This document shows, one piece after another, positions 8,500-17,515 of a stretch of DNA of 64,000 bases. Under the pieces are notes generated by a model. It was not told the DNA's origin. It ran no database searches and saw only the letters and a list, made by a program, of their open reading frames with translations. Within the stretch, counting starts at the first letter, position 1. Each line of letters opens with the position of its first letter. A program made the position numbers and the translations under genes. The stretch is from assembly GCA_041494805.1 (NCBI GenBank), contig JBGQBN010000013.1, positions 18,184-82,183 of the forward strand, written 5' to 3'. The stretch comes from JBGQBN01 sp041494805 (GTDB taxonomy: Bacteria; Acidobacteriota; Terriglobia; Terriglobales; Acidobacteriaceae).

Positions 8500-9834
8500 C
8501 TACGTCCTGGTCTTACGTTCTGTCAACGACTTCAGTTTCGCGGCAAACTCATCCACGACAATGATCTGTTCGCGCCCCGGACCGGTGGAGACCATGCCGA
8601 TGCGGGCGCCGCCCTCCTTCTCCAGGAAGGCCAGATACTCGCGAGCCGGCTTCGGCAGCTTGTCCATCTGCGTGATGCCCTCGGTTGAGGTTCGCCATCC
8701 CGGCAGTTTCTGATAGATACATTCGATCCGGTCATAACCGCTGGCGTGGGCCGGAATTTCCGCAGTGTTCTTACCGTTGATCTTGTAGCCCACACACACG
8801 GGAATCTCAGCTAGTTCGTCGAGCACATCCAGCTTGGTCACGACCAGCCATGAGATTCCGTTAATCATGCCAGCGTAACGCAAGAGTGGCAAATCGAGCC
8901 AGCCGGTACGCCGGGGACGCCCGGTCACCGCGCCGTACTCGTTACCACGGGCGCGCAGCAGGTCTCCGGTGGCGTCCAGGGCTTCCGAAGGAAATGGCCC
9001 TCCGCCCACGCGAGTGCAGTAGGCTTTGGTGACGCCGATGACTGTATCGATCGCGGTAGGCGCGATACCGGTGCCGGTGACGGCCCCACCCGAGGTGGCA
9101 CTCGAGGAAGTCACGAAGGGATAGGTGCCGTGGTCGATATCGAGCATGGTGCCCTGTGCGCCTTCGAACACGATGGAATCGCCTTCCGCCAGCGCCCGAT
9201 TCAGCAGGGCAGCCGTGTCGCACACAAAGGGAGCGATCTTCGCCGAGGCTTCGGCGTACTCCTGGTACATCTTGTCTGCGTCAAGCGGTTCAGAGTTGAA
9301 TAACGCGTGCGCGATCATGTTCTTCTCGTGGCAGGCGTTTTCGATGTGCGTCTTCAGGAGCTGCAAGTCCAGCAAATCGGCGACTCGCAGACCGCGACGA
9401 CCCATTTTGTCTTCGTACGCGGGTCCGATGCCACGGGAAGTGGTGCCGATCTTCACGCGTCCGGGCGCATTTTCCGCCGCCAGTTCGATCATGCGGTGAT
9501 AAGGCAGGATCACATGGGCGCGGTTGCTGACGAAAATACTGCCATCCACCTTCACCCCGGTGTCGCGCAGGGCGCTGATTTCCTTGAGGAAGGCCATGGG
9601 GTCGAGCACTACACCATTGCCGATCACACTACGGCAACCGGCCCGCAAGACCCCGCAGGGCACCAATTGCAGGATGAACTTCTTGCCGTTGATGATGACG
9701 GTGTGGCCAGCGTTGTGCCCGCCGGCATAGCGTGCCACGACGGAGAAATTTTCCGAGAGGACGTCAACGATCTTGCCCTTGCCCTCGTCCCCCCATTGCG
9801 CGCCTACGATAACCGCAGCCTTGCCCTTGCTCAA
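8500..9834 (-). CDS. purA: Adenylosuccinate synthetase
   Basis: A 444-residue enzyme joining IMP and aspartate with GTP in AMP synthesis. The N-terminal GTP/IMP loop VGAQWGDEGKGK carries the catalytic aspartate (about residue 16), and the histidine in GGHNAGHT (about 44) is the partner acid. The motifs SRGIGPAYEDK, EGAQGTMLDIDHGTYPFVTS and GRPRRTGWLD follow in order. Translation starts at TTG 9834, with GGAG eight bases upstream; no earlier start improves the family alignment. A strong hairpin lies just upstream of the start. Confidence 0.97.
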   Translation of the reverse strand: MSKGKAAVIVGAQWGDEGKGKIVDVLSENFSVVARYAGGHNAGHTVIINGKKFILQLVPCGVLRAGCRSVIGNGVVLDPMAFLKEISALRDTGVKVDGSIFVSNRAHVILPYHRMIELAAENAPGRVKIGTTSRGIGPAYEDKMGRRGLRVADLLDLQLLKTHIENACHEKNMIAHALFNSEPLDADKMYQEYAEASAKIAPFVCDTAALLNRALAEGDSIVFEGAQGTMLDIDHGTYPFVTSSSATSGGAVTGTGIAPTAIDTVIGVTKAYCTRVGGGPFPSEALDATGDLLRARGNEYGAVTGRPRRTGWLDLPLLRYAGMINGISWLVVTKLDVLDELAEIPVCVGYKINGKNTAEIPAHASGYDRIECIYQKLPGWRTSTEGITQMDKLPKPAREYLAFLEKEGGARIGMVSTGPGREQIIVVDEFAAKLKSLTERKTRT

Positions 9835-9858
9835 GAGCCAACTCCGTAAGACAGAATG

Positions 9859-9879
9859 ACGCGGCCAACCCGGCCGCGT
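9859..9879 (-). promoter_or_regulatory. GC-rich hairpin in the purA 5' leader region
   Basis: ACGCGGCC (9859-9866) and GGCCGCGT (9872-9879) form an 8-bp perfect stem with a 5-nt loop, 25 bases before the purA start. If transcribed it could affect purA translation; no known riboswitch is recognised. Confidence 0.35.
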
Positions 9880-10016
9880 GCGGGGTCACACACACTGGTT
9901 GCCCGCGGTGAATGGTGCAATCACTAATTACAGGGATATAGGCGGGGCAGATGTGTACTCAAAATGATAACCTGCCGGGCTGTGGATGAGCAATCTGGAA
10001 TGCAGTCCTCGGTCGC

Positions 10017-10060
10017 CAGTCCTCAGTTGTCAGGATGAGTTCCCTGACGACTGACGACTG
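10017..10060. repeat. Inverted repeat of the CTGACGACTG family before mutM
   Basis: 10017-10034 and 10043-10060 are reverse complements at 16 of 18 positions with an 8-nt loop. The CCTGACGACTG unit recurs twice at 43479-43510. It lies 15 bases before the mutM start. Confidence 0.55.
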
Positions 10061-10075
10061 TACACTGGTCTTGCC

Positions 10076-10987
10076 ATGCCTGAACTTCCGGAAGTCGAAA
10101 CCATTGCCCGTGGGCTGGCCAGCCGTGTCACTGGCGATGTTATTGAGTCGGTCTGGCTGGGTTCGAAGCCCGAGCCGCTGAAATCGCCGGCGATGGAGAT
10201 CGCCTCTACCCTCGAATCCAGGCGGATTGCGGGCGTGCGGCGGGTAGGGAAGCATATCGTGTTTGATGTGGAACCAGTTCGCGTGGCGCGGGCGCCCTCG
10301 CCCGCGAGGGAGCGTTCAAACCTGCGGGGCCGCGGGCGACCTGTCCGCGCGGGACGGACAAGTCGCCAGTCCCCACACCATCCGGTGCAAACCCAAGCTC
10401 AGTGGATCGTTCACCTCGGAATGACCGGTCGCATGGTGGTTTGCGAGCCTCAGGCCGAGGTTGTAAAGCACACGCACGCTATCCTCCGGCTGGCCTCGGG
10501 CCGGGAACTGCGTTTTGTGGATCCACGGCGGTTCGGAAGACTGAGCGTCGCGCATGGTTTCGAAGCCGCAGGCGCTGAGCCCCTCGAAGTCGAACTGGGC
10601 AACTTTGTAGATCTCTTCCGTGCGCGTAAGACCCCGATCAAGAGCGCCCTGCTGAACCAGAAACTTCTGCGCGGCGTGGGCAACATTTACGCTGACGAAT
10701 CGCTCTTCCGGGCCGGGGTTCGGCCCCGGCGGCGGGCCGCCTCCCTTACACGAGAGGATCTCCGGCGACTCTACATCGCGGTGCGGGAAGTGCTCAAAGA
10801 GGCCATTGCTCTGGGCGGCTCATCGGTCTCCGACTACGTGGATGCCGACGGTGAAGAAGGTTTCTTCCAGCTGCAGCACAGGGTTTACGGACGAGAAGCC
10901 GAACCGTGCCTGGTCTGTAAGACGCCCATCAAGCGCGTGGTCATTGCAGGGCGCAGCAGCCACTATTGTCCGAAGTGCCAGAAGTGA
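10076..10987 (+). CDS. mutM: Formamidopyrimidine-DNA glycosylase with repeat-derived insertion
   Basis: This base-excision-repair enzyme removes oxidised purines such as 8-oxoguanine and nicks the site. Seen: the N-terminal catalytic PELPEVETIARGL (Pro2, Glu3), the helix-capping lysine of VGKHIVF (about 59), HLGMTGRM, DPRRFGRL, the H2TH region LLNQKLLRGVGNIYADE and a C-terminal zinc finger (CLVC...CPKC). Length is 303 rather than about 265-275 because residues 68-107 (about 10277-10396) are an Arg/Pro/Gly-rich stretch between two beta strands of the N-terminal domain. That DNA contains two hairpins and ends in a copy of an intergenic repeat. All catalytic residues lie outside it, so the enzyme may still work. 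Confidence 0.95.
   Translation: MPELPEVETIARGLASRVTGDVIESVWLGSKPEPLKSPAMEIASTLESRRIAGVRRVGKHIVFDVEPVRVARAPSPARERSNLRGRGRPVRAGRTSRQSPHHPVQTQAQWIVHLGMTGRMVVCEPQAEVVKHTHAILRLASGRELRFVDPRRFGRLSVAHGFEAAGAEPLEVELGNFVDLFRARKTPIKSALLNQKLLRGVGNIYADESLFRAGVRPRRRAASLTREDLRRLYIAVREVLKEAIALGGSSVSDYVDADGEEGFFQLQHRVYGREAEPCLVCKTPIKRVVIAGRSSHYCPKCQK
10277..10396 (+). repeat. Palindromic repeat inserted in frame within mutM
   Basis: An 8-bp perfect stem (10287-10294 with 10299-10306) is followed by a 12-bp stem with one mismatch (10335-10346 with 10356-10367). The right end GTCGCCAGTCCCCACAC matches the intergenic copy ending at 8180. The translated product has no counterpart in MutM proteins I know. Confidence 0.7.
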
Positions 10988-10989
10988 AA

Positions 10990-11090
10990 TTGTTGATTGT
11001 TGATTTGTGATTGTTGATTGAGATTCGCTGCAAGCGATTACTAGTTTGTGGCACGAGCCAATCAACAATCAACAATCAAAAATCAACAAT
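10990..11090. repeat. Inverted repeat of TTGTTGATTG units
   Basis: Bases 10990-11005 and 11060-11075 are 16-bp perfect reverse complements made of TTGTTGATTG/CAATCAACAA units, with further imperfect units on each side. It fills the gap between mutM and the ROK kinase gene. Confidence 0.7.
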
Positions 11091-11101
11091 GAGATCTACC
11101 T

Positions 11102-12124
11102 ATGCCGAACTATTCCATCGGCGTCGATCTCGGCGGAACCAACCTCCGCATTGCGGCTGTGCACGAGCAGGGCCGTCTACTGGAGAAGGTCACGCTTGGC
11201 ACGCAGGTAGCCTTGGGCCGGGACCATGTGATCAATGACATGTGCGATGCCATCCGCCACGTGGCCAGCAAATATCAGGGCACGGCCTCGCTGCAGGGAA
11301 TCGGAATCGGCGTTCCCGGAATCATCGACATGAAGACCGGTATGCTGCGCGAATCACCCAACCTACCAGGCTGGGCTGACTCTCCGGTGCGGGCCGAAAT
11401 CGAGCAGCGGCTGGGGACCCGAGTTATCTTGGAAAACGATGCCAACAGTGCTGCCCTCGGCGAAAACTGGCTGGGCGCAGCGCGCGGCGTGGATGATATG
11501 GCCATGCTGACGCTCGGTACCGGCGTGGGTGGAGGCATCGTGCTCGGCGGACGGATCTGGCACGGCATGACCGGTATGGCGGGTGAGTTTGGCCACTTCA
11601 CAGTCGAGCCCGAGGGAGTGCCATGCCCGTGCGGCAACCGGGGATGCCTGGAGCGGTATGCGTCCGCCACTGCGGTAGTGCGAATGGCGCGAGAGGCGAT
11701 CGCCAGCGGCGTTGCTCCTGGCCTGTCGCGTGCCGCGAGTTCTGATGCCGAGTTTAGCGCCAAGGCGGTCTACAACCTGGCAATTCAGGGAGACGAGGAA
11801 GCAAAGAAAATCTTCCGCCGCGTGGGCAGAGCGCTGGGCATTGTGATCGCCGACCTGGTGAATGCGCTCAATCTCCCCATGTACGTCGTGGGAGGAGGCG
11901 TCGCCAGTGCCTGGGAAGCGTTTTCGCCAGCCGTCTTTGAGGAGTTGCGACAGCGCTCGATGGTGTACGCCGCAACGGCCCCGGCTTCAGCGATTGCCGG
12001 TGGGCAAGGAGCCTCGGCGCAAGTGGAACCAGGCGGCTCGACCAAGACGATCATCACGCGGGCTTTGCTGGGGAGTGATGCCGGCTTGTACGGAGCGGCA
12101 CGACTTCCGATGATGGGTTCCTAA
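11102..12124 (+). CDS. ROK-family sugar kinase (putative glucokinase)
   Basis: A 340-residue protein with the ROK pattern: ATP phosphate loop GVDLGGTNLRIA at the N-terminus, catalytic aspartate in LENDANSAALGE, LGTGVGGGIVLGG, and the zinc-binding CPCGNRGCLE signature. The EFGH segment (GEFGHFTVEP) is also typical of glucose or N-acetylmannosamine kinases. Cytoplasmic glucokinase is the likeliest role, but substrate cannot be fixed. It converges with hisC, leaving only 14 bases between the stops. Confidence 0.88.
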   Translation: MPNYSIGVDLGGTNLRIAAVHEQGRLLEKVTLGTQVALGRDHVINDMCDAIRHVASKYQGTASLQGIGIGVPGIIDMKTGMLRESPNLPGWADSPVRAEIEQRLGTRVILENDANSAALGENWLGAARGVDDMAMLTLGTGVGGGIVLGGRIWHGMTGMAGEFGHFTVEPEGVPCPCGNRGCLERYASATAVVRMAREAIASGVAPGLSRAASSDAEFSAKAVYNLAIQGDEEAKKIFRRVGRALGIVIADLVNALNLPMYVVGGGVASAWEAFSPAVFEELRQRSMVYAATAPASAIAGGQGASAQVEPGGSTKTIITRALLGSDAGLYGAARLPMMGS

Positions 12125-12138
12125 GCTTCTGGCTGTAG

Positions 12139-13266
12139 CTACCGTACTGCTACCCGTTCCATCACTTTCTTGAAAGCTTTCAGGAAAATCCCATTCTGCT
12201 CGGGCGTGCCAATGGTCACGCGCATCGCTGTAGGGGCGCCCCAAGGTGCCAGAGGCCGGATGATTACGCCCTCAGCTTGTAGCCGCTTGGTGACGGCGGC
12301 AGCATCCTCGCCCAATTCACAATAAAGAAAGTTACCCCAGGTCGGAATCACACGATATCCCAGCTCAGAAATTCCCTCAATCAGCCGCTGGGCCTGCCCG
12401 GCATTGTTCTCCAGCGCTTTACGGGTGTGCGCTTCGTCTTCAAGCGCTGCCAGAGCAGCCGTTTGGGCTACGACGGAAATGGAGAAAGTGGTGCGCAGGC
12501 GGGCAAAGTAAGACATCAGTTTTGCCGGTCCCATGCCGTATCCCACCCTCAGGCCCGCCAGGCCATGTGCCTTGGAAAAAGTACGCAGCACGACAACATT
12601 GCGGTCCTGGCGCACATACTCGATTGCGTGGGAATAATGCACCCCGCGCATGGTCGCGAAGTGCTGCGCAAAGTCGTAGTACGCCTCGTCCAGAACCACA
12701 ATAACGTACTCTGGGACTCTTTCCAGAAAGCGGTCCAGCTCGTCCGCGGGAACGAGCGTCCCCGTAGGATTATTCGGGTTGGCCAGGAAAACGATTCGGG
12801 TGTTTTGGTCGATGGCTGCGGCGACAGCGTCCAGGTCGAAGCCGTCGTCGCGCATGGGAATCTGGACCAGTCGGCCGCCCGCGGCCTGGGTCGCAATGGG
12901 ATAGACGATAAACGAACGCTCGCTGGTGACCGCATTGAGCCCCGGCGACAACAGGGTGCGGGCCATGATGCCCAACAGCGACGTCGAACCGGCGGCGACT
13001 ACCAGTTGCTCCGGTTGCACGTTGTGACGCTCGGCTAGCTTCTGGCGTAACTCGCTGGCGTCGTTGTCGGGATAGCAGTTGCACTCGGCAAGGACAGCCT
13101 GAATCGCCTGAATTGCGCGGGGCGAGGGGCCGAAGGGATTCTCGTTGGAGGCCAGCTTGATGCAGTTCACTCGGCTCTCCCGTTGCGCCTGGCGAGAGGA
13201 TTTACCCGGCGGGTACCCGCCCAGGTTACGTATGTGTTCGGGTACAAGCTGGCTGAAATCGCTCAT
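12139..13266 (-). CDS. hisC: Histidinol-phosphate aminotransferase
   Basis: A 375-residue fold-type I PLP enzyme of histidine synthesis. Seen: KLASNENPFGPSPRA, ANPNNPTGT, the DEAYYDF strand and the PLP lysine in TFSKAHGLAGLRVGYG (about residue 232). Length and motif order match HisC. No other his biosynthesis gene is near. It is the last gene after rluB on the same strand (50-bp gap), so it may be read with the scpAB cluster. HisC-like enzymes can also serve tyrosine or phenylalanine transamination. Confidence 0.93.
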   Translation of the reverse strand: MSDFSQLVPEHIRNLGGYPPGKSSRQAQRESRVNCIKLASNENPFGPSPRAIQAIQAVLAECNCYPDNDASELRQKLAERHNVQPEQLVVAAGSTSLLGIMARTLLSPGLNAVTSERSFIVYPIATQAAGGRLVQIPMRDDGFDLDAVAAAIDQNTRIVFLANPNNPTGTLVPADELDRFLERVPEYVIVVLDEAYYDFAQHFATMRGVHYSHAIEYVRQDRNVVVLRTFSKAHGLAGLRVGYGMGPAKLMSYFARLRTTFSISVVAQTAALAALEDEAHTRKALENNAGQAQRLIEGISELGYRVIPTWGNFLYCELGEDAAAVTKRLQAEGVIIRPLAPWGAPTAMRVTIGTPEQNGIFLKAFKKVMERVAVR

Positions 13267-13316
13267 CTCGGCTGCTTAATCATTACCATGTCGATCAGGG
13301 CGGTGTCACCCTCCCT

Positions 13317-14048
13317 CTATCGGGCGGCAGATTTCAATCGTGTGACCTCCTGCGGGGTGAGACGGCGAAACTTTCCAGGATGCACATCCAACTCCAGTGG
13401 TCCGTAGCGGACGCGCTTGATCTTTTCCACGTGATGTCCGATCGCCTCGAACATGCGCCGGATCTGCCGGTTTCTCCCCTCGACAAGCGTGATTTCGTAC
13501 CACGGGTTGTTGGCCTCGCGGATCAGCTGGACTCTGGCGGGCGCCGTCTTCACTCTCCTGCCGCCCTCGGAGGCGATGAAAAGGCCCGCACGCAACCGGG
13601 CCAAGCCCTCGGCGGAAGGCACGCCTGCGACTTTCACCATGTAAGTCTTGGGCACGTGGGATGCCGCCTTCATCAGATAGTGGGCGAACTCGCCGTCATT
13701 GGTGAGCAGCAGCAGGCCTTCGCTGGCGTAGTCGAGGCGTCCCACGGGATACACGCGCGCTCCCACACCGCGAAGCAAATCCATGACGGTGGGACGGCCT
13801 TCGGGATCGCGGAGGGTCGTGACGAATCCCTTGGGCTTGTTCATCAGCAGATAAACGTGGCGCTCGGGGCCGTGCAGCAGCTTTCCGTTCACCCGGATGT
13901 GGTCGTGCTCGGCATCGGCCTTGCTGCCCAGTTCGGTGACAATCTGTCCATTCACCGACACCAAACCGCCCGTAATCAGCTGTTCCGCCTTGCGGCGGGA
14001 GGCGATTCCAGCAGCGGCGATGATTTTCTGCAGACGTTCGGCGGGCAT
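13317..14048 (-). CDS. rluB: 23S rRNA pseudouridine synthase (RluB/RsuA family)
   Basis: A 243-residue protein with an N-terminal S4 RNA-binding domain (ERLQKIIAAAGIASRRKAEQ) and the catalytic RsuA-family domain with GRLDYASEGLLLLTNDG, whose aspartate (about 106) is the nucleophile. It modifies ribosomal RNA. ATG 14048 is chosen over an in-frame TTG at 14060 because family members begin right at this point; neither has a clear ribosome-binding site. It follows scpB by 27 bp, the gene order seen in many bacteria. Confidence 0.9.
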   Translation of the reverse strand: MPAERLQKIIAAAGIASRRKAEQLITGGLVSVNGQIVTELGSKADAEHDHIRVNGKLLHGPERHVYLLMNKPKGFVTTLRDPEGRPTVMDLLRGVGARVYPVGRLDYASEGLLLLTNDGEFAHYLMKAASHVPKTYMVKVAGVPSAEGLARLRAGLFIASEGGRRVKTAPARVQLIREANNPWYEITLVEGRNRQIRRMFEAIGHHVEKIKRVRYGPLELDVHPGKFRRLTPQEVTRLKSAAR

Positions 14049-14075
14049 GGGGAGATTCAAATGCGGTGGTACGGC

Positions 14076-14768
14076 TTAGGCAGCCGGGTCACTCTCTCCG
14101 GCGTTGCGTTGCTCCGCTGTCGCCAGTTCGTGATCCTGACCAGCCTCGCCGGATTGCGAATCAGCCTGGGGTTCCGCATTCTCAACCGGCAGCAGATCCG
14201 CCTGAAACGATTCCGCAACCAACTTCTCGAACTCTTCCATACTGGGCAGTTCGCTGACGTCGCTGAGTCCAAAGCGCAGCAAGAACTCCTTGGTAGTCTT
14301 GTACAAAATGGGGCGTCCGATGACTGCCTTGCGTCCAGCAGTCGTGATCAGCTTGCGATCCAGCAGCGTGCCCAGCACACCACCGGAATCGACGCCGCGA
14401 ATGTCATTGATTTCGGGCGCGGTGACCGGTTGCTTGTAGGCGATCACCGCCAGCGTCTCAAGGGCCGGCAGCGACAGGCGGATGGGCGGCTTCAGGCTCT
14501 TGGCGAACGCGCGCACTACGTCGTGATGCTCGGGCTTGGTAGACATCCGGTATCCGCCGGCGACCTGCCGGATTTCGACGCCGTGCCCGGCGCCGGCATA
14601 GTCCGTGGTCAATTCCTCCAACGCCGCGCGGACGCGAGATTTGATCTCCGCGTCATCGGCGGCGCCTTCTGTGATCGCCGATTCCCTGACTAGTTGAACC
14701 AGGTGATCCAGCGTGACCGGCGTTTCCGCCGCATAAATGATGGCTTCGAGTTTGGCTTTTAGACTCAT
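14076..14768 (-). CDS. scpB: Segregation and condensation protein B
   Basis: A 230-residue protein of two winged-helix domains (AAETPVTLDHLVQLV; LPALETLAVIAYKQPVTAPEI; RGVDSGGVLGTLLDRKLI), the kleisin-interacting partner of the SMC complex in chromosome segregation. The start at 14768 is preferred to an in-frame ATG at 14819, because the extra residues (FQFAVLSSQL) are simply the translation of an intergenic repeat and would overlap scpA. The C-terminal tail is acidic and low-complexity. Confidence 0.94.
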   Translation of the reverse strand: MSLKAKLEAIIYAAETPVTLDHLVQLVRESAITEGAADDAEIKSRVRAALEELTTDYAGAGHGVEIRQVAGGYRMSTKPEHHDVVRAFAKSLKPPIRLSLPALETLAVIAYKQPVTAPEINDIRGVDSGGVLGTLLDRKLITTAGRKAVIGRPILYKTTKEFLLRFGLSDVSELPSMEEFEKLVAESFQADLLPVENAEPQADSQSGEAGQDHELATAEQRNAGESDPAA

Positions 14769-14805
14769 AAGCTGAGAACTGAGAACCGCGAACTGAAAAC
14801 TGGTG

Positions 14806-15684
14806 TCACCGCCAATCATCCAGCACTGCCACCTGCGCGTTCATGATGGCCTCAAATCCCACGTGCTTGCGCAGCAAGATCTCCCCGAACAGGCGGTCCT
14901 GCCGCAGCTGGATGGCCTGCAAGCGCACCATTTCCAGCAGGGCCAGGAACATGCACACCAGCGCCGGGCGTGAATTGATATTGCGCAACAGCTGCTTCAG
15001 GCGGATGGGACGATCTTCGAGCGACAACCTCCGCTGCAGATAGTTGATCATCTGCCCCACGGTCACGGCCTCTTCATCCACCTGAATAATCGGCCGCGAG
15101 CGGGCACGCTCCAGGATCTGCTGAAACGTTTTTACCAGGTCAATGACGTCGGCGGCGATCTCCGGGTCCGTGCCCTCGGCGTCCATGAATTCCCGGACAG
15201 CCGGATTCGACCAGACGGCATCTTCGATCTGCTGTTTCTGCAGCAGCATTTGCGCCGCCGACTTGAACTTTTCATGTTCGAGGAGGCGATTGACCAGTTC
15301 GGCGCGCGGGTCGTCTTCCACGTCCGCGGGCGCGTCGGGATCACGCGGCAGCAGCATCTTCGACTTGATGTGGATCAGCACCGCGGCCATGTAGATGAAT
15401 TCCGCGGCTACGTTCACGTCCAGTTCGCGCAGCCTCTCAACGTATGCCAGATACTGCGCCGTGATCCTGGCGATCGGAATGTCGTAGATGTCGATGTCTT
15501 GCTTGCGGATGAGGTTAAGCAGCAAATCCAGCGGGCCTTCGTACACATCGCCCACCGTCACCGAGAACGGAAAATCGTTTTCCTCCTGCTTGGATTTCTG
15601 CTGCAGCGGAGCTGTTGACACCAGCTGCGGCCGGGCGGCTATGGAAGCCGTATCGTCGGTAACGAGTTTTAGTGGTTCCGCCAT
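14806..15684 (-). CDS. scpA: Segregation and condensation protein A (kleisin)
   Basis: A 292-residue kleisin that bridges SMC heads and binds ScpB. After a variable 35-residue N-terminal tail comes the family core FSVTVGDVYEGPLDLLLNLI, then NVAAEFIYMAAVLIHIKSKMLLP, and a C-terminal winged helix (RPALVCMFLALLEMVRL). It begins six bases after the trpS stop, and is probably cotranscribed with it. Confidence 0.95.
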   Translation of the reverse strand: MAEPLKLVTDDTASIAARPQLVSTAPLQQKSKQEENDFPFSVTVGDVYEGPLDLLLNLIRKQDIDIYDIPIARITAQYLAYVERLRELDVNVAAEFIYMAAVLIHIKSKMLLPRDPDAPADVEDDPRAELVNRLLEHEKFKSAAQMLLQKQQIEDAVWSNPAVREFMDAEGTDPEIAADVIDLVKTFQQILERARSRPIIQVDEEAVTVGQMINYLQRRLSLEDRPIRLKQLLRNINSRPALVCMFLALLEMVRLQAIQLRQDRLFGEILLRKHVGFEAIMNAQVAVLDDWR

Positions 15685-15690
15685 GGTGCT

Positions 15691-16743
15691 CTACTTTACG
15701 CCCCCCGGTTTGCGAGGGTCTTCGTATTCCAGCGAGGTGTTCATCGCCTCGCGCACTTCGTCCATGGTCGCCCCCGCGACCTTGCGCGCCCGGGCCGAGC
15801 CTGCCTCCAGAATATCCCAGGCGAGCCGTGGATTCTCCTCATATTTCTTCCGGCGCTCCTGCATGGGATTGAGAATGTTAACCAGGGCGTCTGCCGCCCA
15901 GCCTTTACACTCGATGCACCCAATCCCTGCCGAACGGCAACCCTCATCCACTTTGGCGATAGTGGCCGGTTCGCTGAAAATCTTGTGCAGGTCGCCCACC
16001 GGGCAAACATCCGGATTACCAGGGTCCGTCCGGCGAACCCGCGCCGGATCGGTGACCATGGTCTTCAGCTTCTGCCGTACCACGGGCTCGGGATCGGTGA
16101 GCAAGATGGCGTTTCCGTATGACTTCGACATCTTGCGCCCGTCGGTCCCCGGCAGCTTGGCGGCAGGCGTCAGCAGCGGCTGGGGCTCGGGAAAGACGTA
16201 CGAACCCTTGCGCGTATAAAACATGTTGAAGCGGCGCGCAATTTCGCGAGTTAACTCCACGTGCGGCACCTGGTCTTCACCCACCGGAACGAAGTCGCCT
16301 TTGTAGATCAGAATATCCGCCGCCTGTAATACGGGATAGCCAAGGAAACCGTATGTGCCAAGATCCTTGTCGGTAATGTTTTCCCGCTGCTCCTTGTAGG
16401 TGGGCACGCGCTCCAGCCAGCCCAGCGGAGTAATCATCGAAAACAGCAGGTGCAGCTCGGCATGCTGAGGCACGTGCGACTGGATGAACATGGTGCAGCG
16501 CTCCGGATCGAGCCCCGCGGCCAGCCAATCGAGCAGCACTTCCACCGAGTTTTCTTTGATTCGCGAGGTATCGGCATAATCAGTCGTGAGCGCGTGCCAG
16601 TCGGCCACGAAGAAAAAGCATTCGTACTGATCCTGCATGCGCACCCAGTTGTCCAGCGCGCCCACAAAATTCCCCAGATGCAGTTTGCCGGTGGAGCGCA
16701 TACCGCTGAGCACGCGTTTGCGAGGATTGGAGCGAGCAGGCAT
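15691..16743 (-). CDS. trpS: Tryptophanyl-tRNA synthetase
   Basis: A 350-residue class I synthetase. The HIGH-type motif is TGKLHLGNFVGAL (about residues 19-30) and the KMSKS motif is intact in DGRKMSKSYGN. Between them lie the tryptophan-pocket segments GEDQVPHVELTREIARRFN. It charges tRNA-Trp. Its ATG shares one base with the stop of the upstream protease gene (TGATG), so translation is probably coupled. Confidence 0.96.
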   Translation of the reverse strand: MPARSNPRKRVLSGMRSTGKLHLGNFVGALDNWVRMQDQYECFFFVADWHALTTDYADTSRIKENSVEVLLDWLAAGLDPERCTMFIQSHVPQHAELHLLFSMITPLGWLERVPTYKEQRENITDKDLGTYGFLGYPVLQAADILIYKGDFVPVGEDQVPHVELTREIARRFNMFYTRKGSYVFPEPQPLLTPAAKLPGTDGRKMSKSYGNAILLTDPEPVVRQKLKTMVTDPARVRRTDPGNPDVCPVGDLHKIFSEPATIAKVDEGCRSAGIGCIECKGWAADALVNILNPMQERRKKYEENPRLAWDILEAGSARARKVAGATMDEVREAMNTSLEYEDPRKPGGVK

Positions 16744-17429
16744 CAGAATCTCAAAAGGATGTAATAGAAGATACCGAGAACCGGACGGATCAGCTTCCCT
16801 ATGAGGCCACCGCCCAGAAACACCAATGCCATGAGGCCGAAAACGCCGACCGTGTCGTACACGCGAAGCGCCGCCGGAGGCAGGAAATGGCGCAAGACAT
16901 GGCTGCCATCCAGCGGTGGCACCGGGATCAGATTAAAGACTCCAAGCACGACATTGATCACCACGAACTCATAGAGCAACAGGCAGATTGGGACCAGCCA
17001 AGGGCTCGACTCCGCCGGAATAGTACGGAGAAGAACATCGGTGACAATCTGCCTCCCATCGGGCGATGCGAACTTGATCACCAAAAGCGCGCCCACGGCA
17101 CAGCTCGCTACCACGAAATTGCTCACCGGTCCGACCACGGCGGTGAGGATGTCATCCAGCACATGGTGCTTGAAGTTACGCGGGTCGACCGGAGTCGGCT
17201 TCGCCCATCCCAGCACCGGTACATGCCAGTACAGAGCGATCGCCGGCAGCAGGATCGTCCCCACAGGATCGATATGTTTGATGGGATTGAGCGAAATCCG
17301 CCCCAGCATGCGTGCCGTGGGGTCGCCACGAAGGTTCGCCATCCACGCGTGCGCCGATTCGTGGACGCTGATGGCAAATAGAAACGCGATCAGCTGAAAC
17401 AGAATTTCAACAATCTGTTGCTGGGTCAT
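16743..17429 (-). CDS. Site-2 protease family (M50) membrane metalloprotease
   Basis: A 228-residue integral membrane protein with the zinc motif HESAH (residues 23-27) at the end of the first membrane segment and the second site NLIPVPPLDGSHVL near residue 175. Short members like this cleave membrane-spanning substrates, for example anti-sigma factors; no PDZ domain is visible. Substrate is unknown. First gene of the trpS-scpA-scpB-rluB cluster, a grouping recurrent in Acidobacteriota and Firmicutes. Confidence 0.9.
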   Translation of the reverse strand: MTQQQIVEILFQLIAFLFAISVHESAHAWMANLRGDPTARMLGRISLNPIKHIDPVGTILLPAIALYWHVPVLGWAKPTPVDPRNFKHHVLDDILTAVVGPVSNFVVASCAVGALLVIKFASPDGRQIVTDVLLRTIPAESSPWLVPICLLLYEFVVINVVLGVFNLIPVPPLDGSHVLRHFLPPAALRVYDTVGVFGLMALVFLGGGLIGKLIRPVLGIFYYILLRF

Positions 17430-17515
17430 GCCAAGTTGGCCTCGATACTAACACGCGGTACGCCGATTGCGCGCGGTCTCGGGGCATGGCGCCGGCTGCG
17501 GAGATATCCTCCACG

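Noticed and set aside
13380..14693. A 437-codon plus-strand frame opposite rluB and scpB
   Set aside because: Antisense shadow of two recognised genes with no recognisable motif of its own.
14769..14819. Longer ScpB start at 14819
   Set aside because: The added residues are just a translated AACTGAGAAC-type repeat and overlap scpA.
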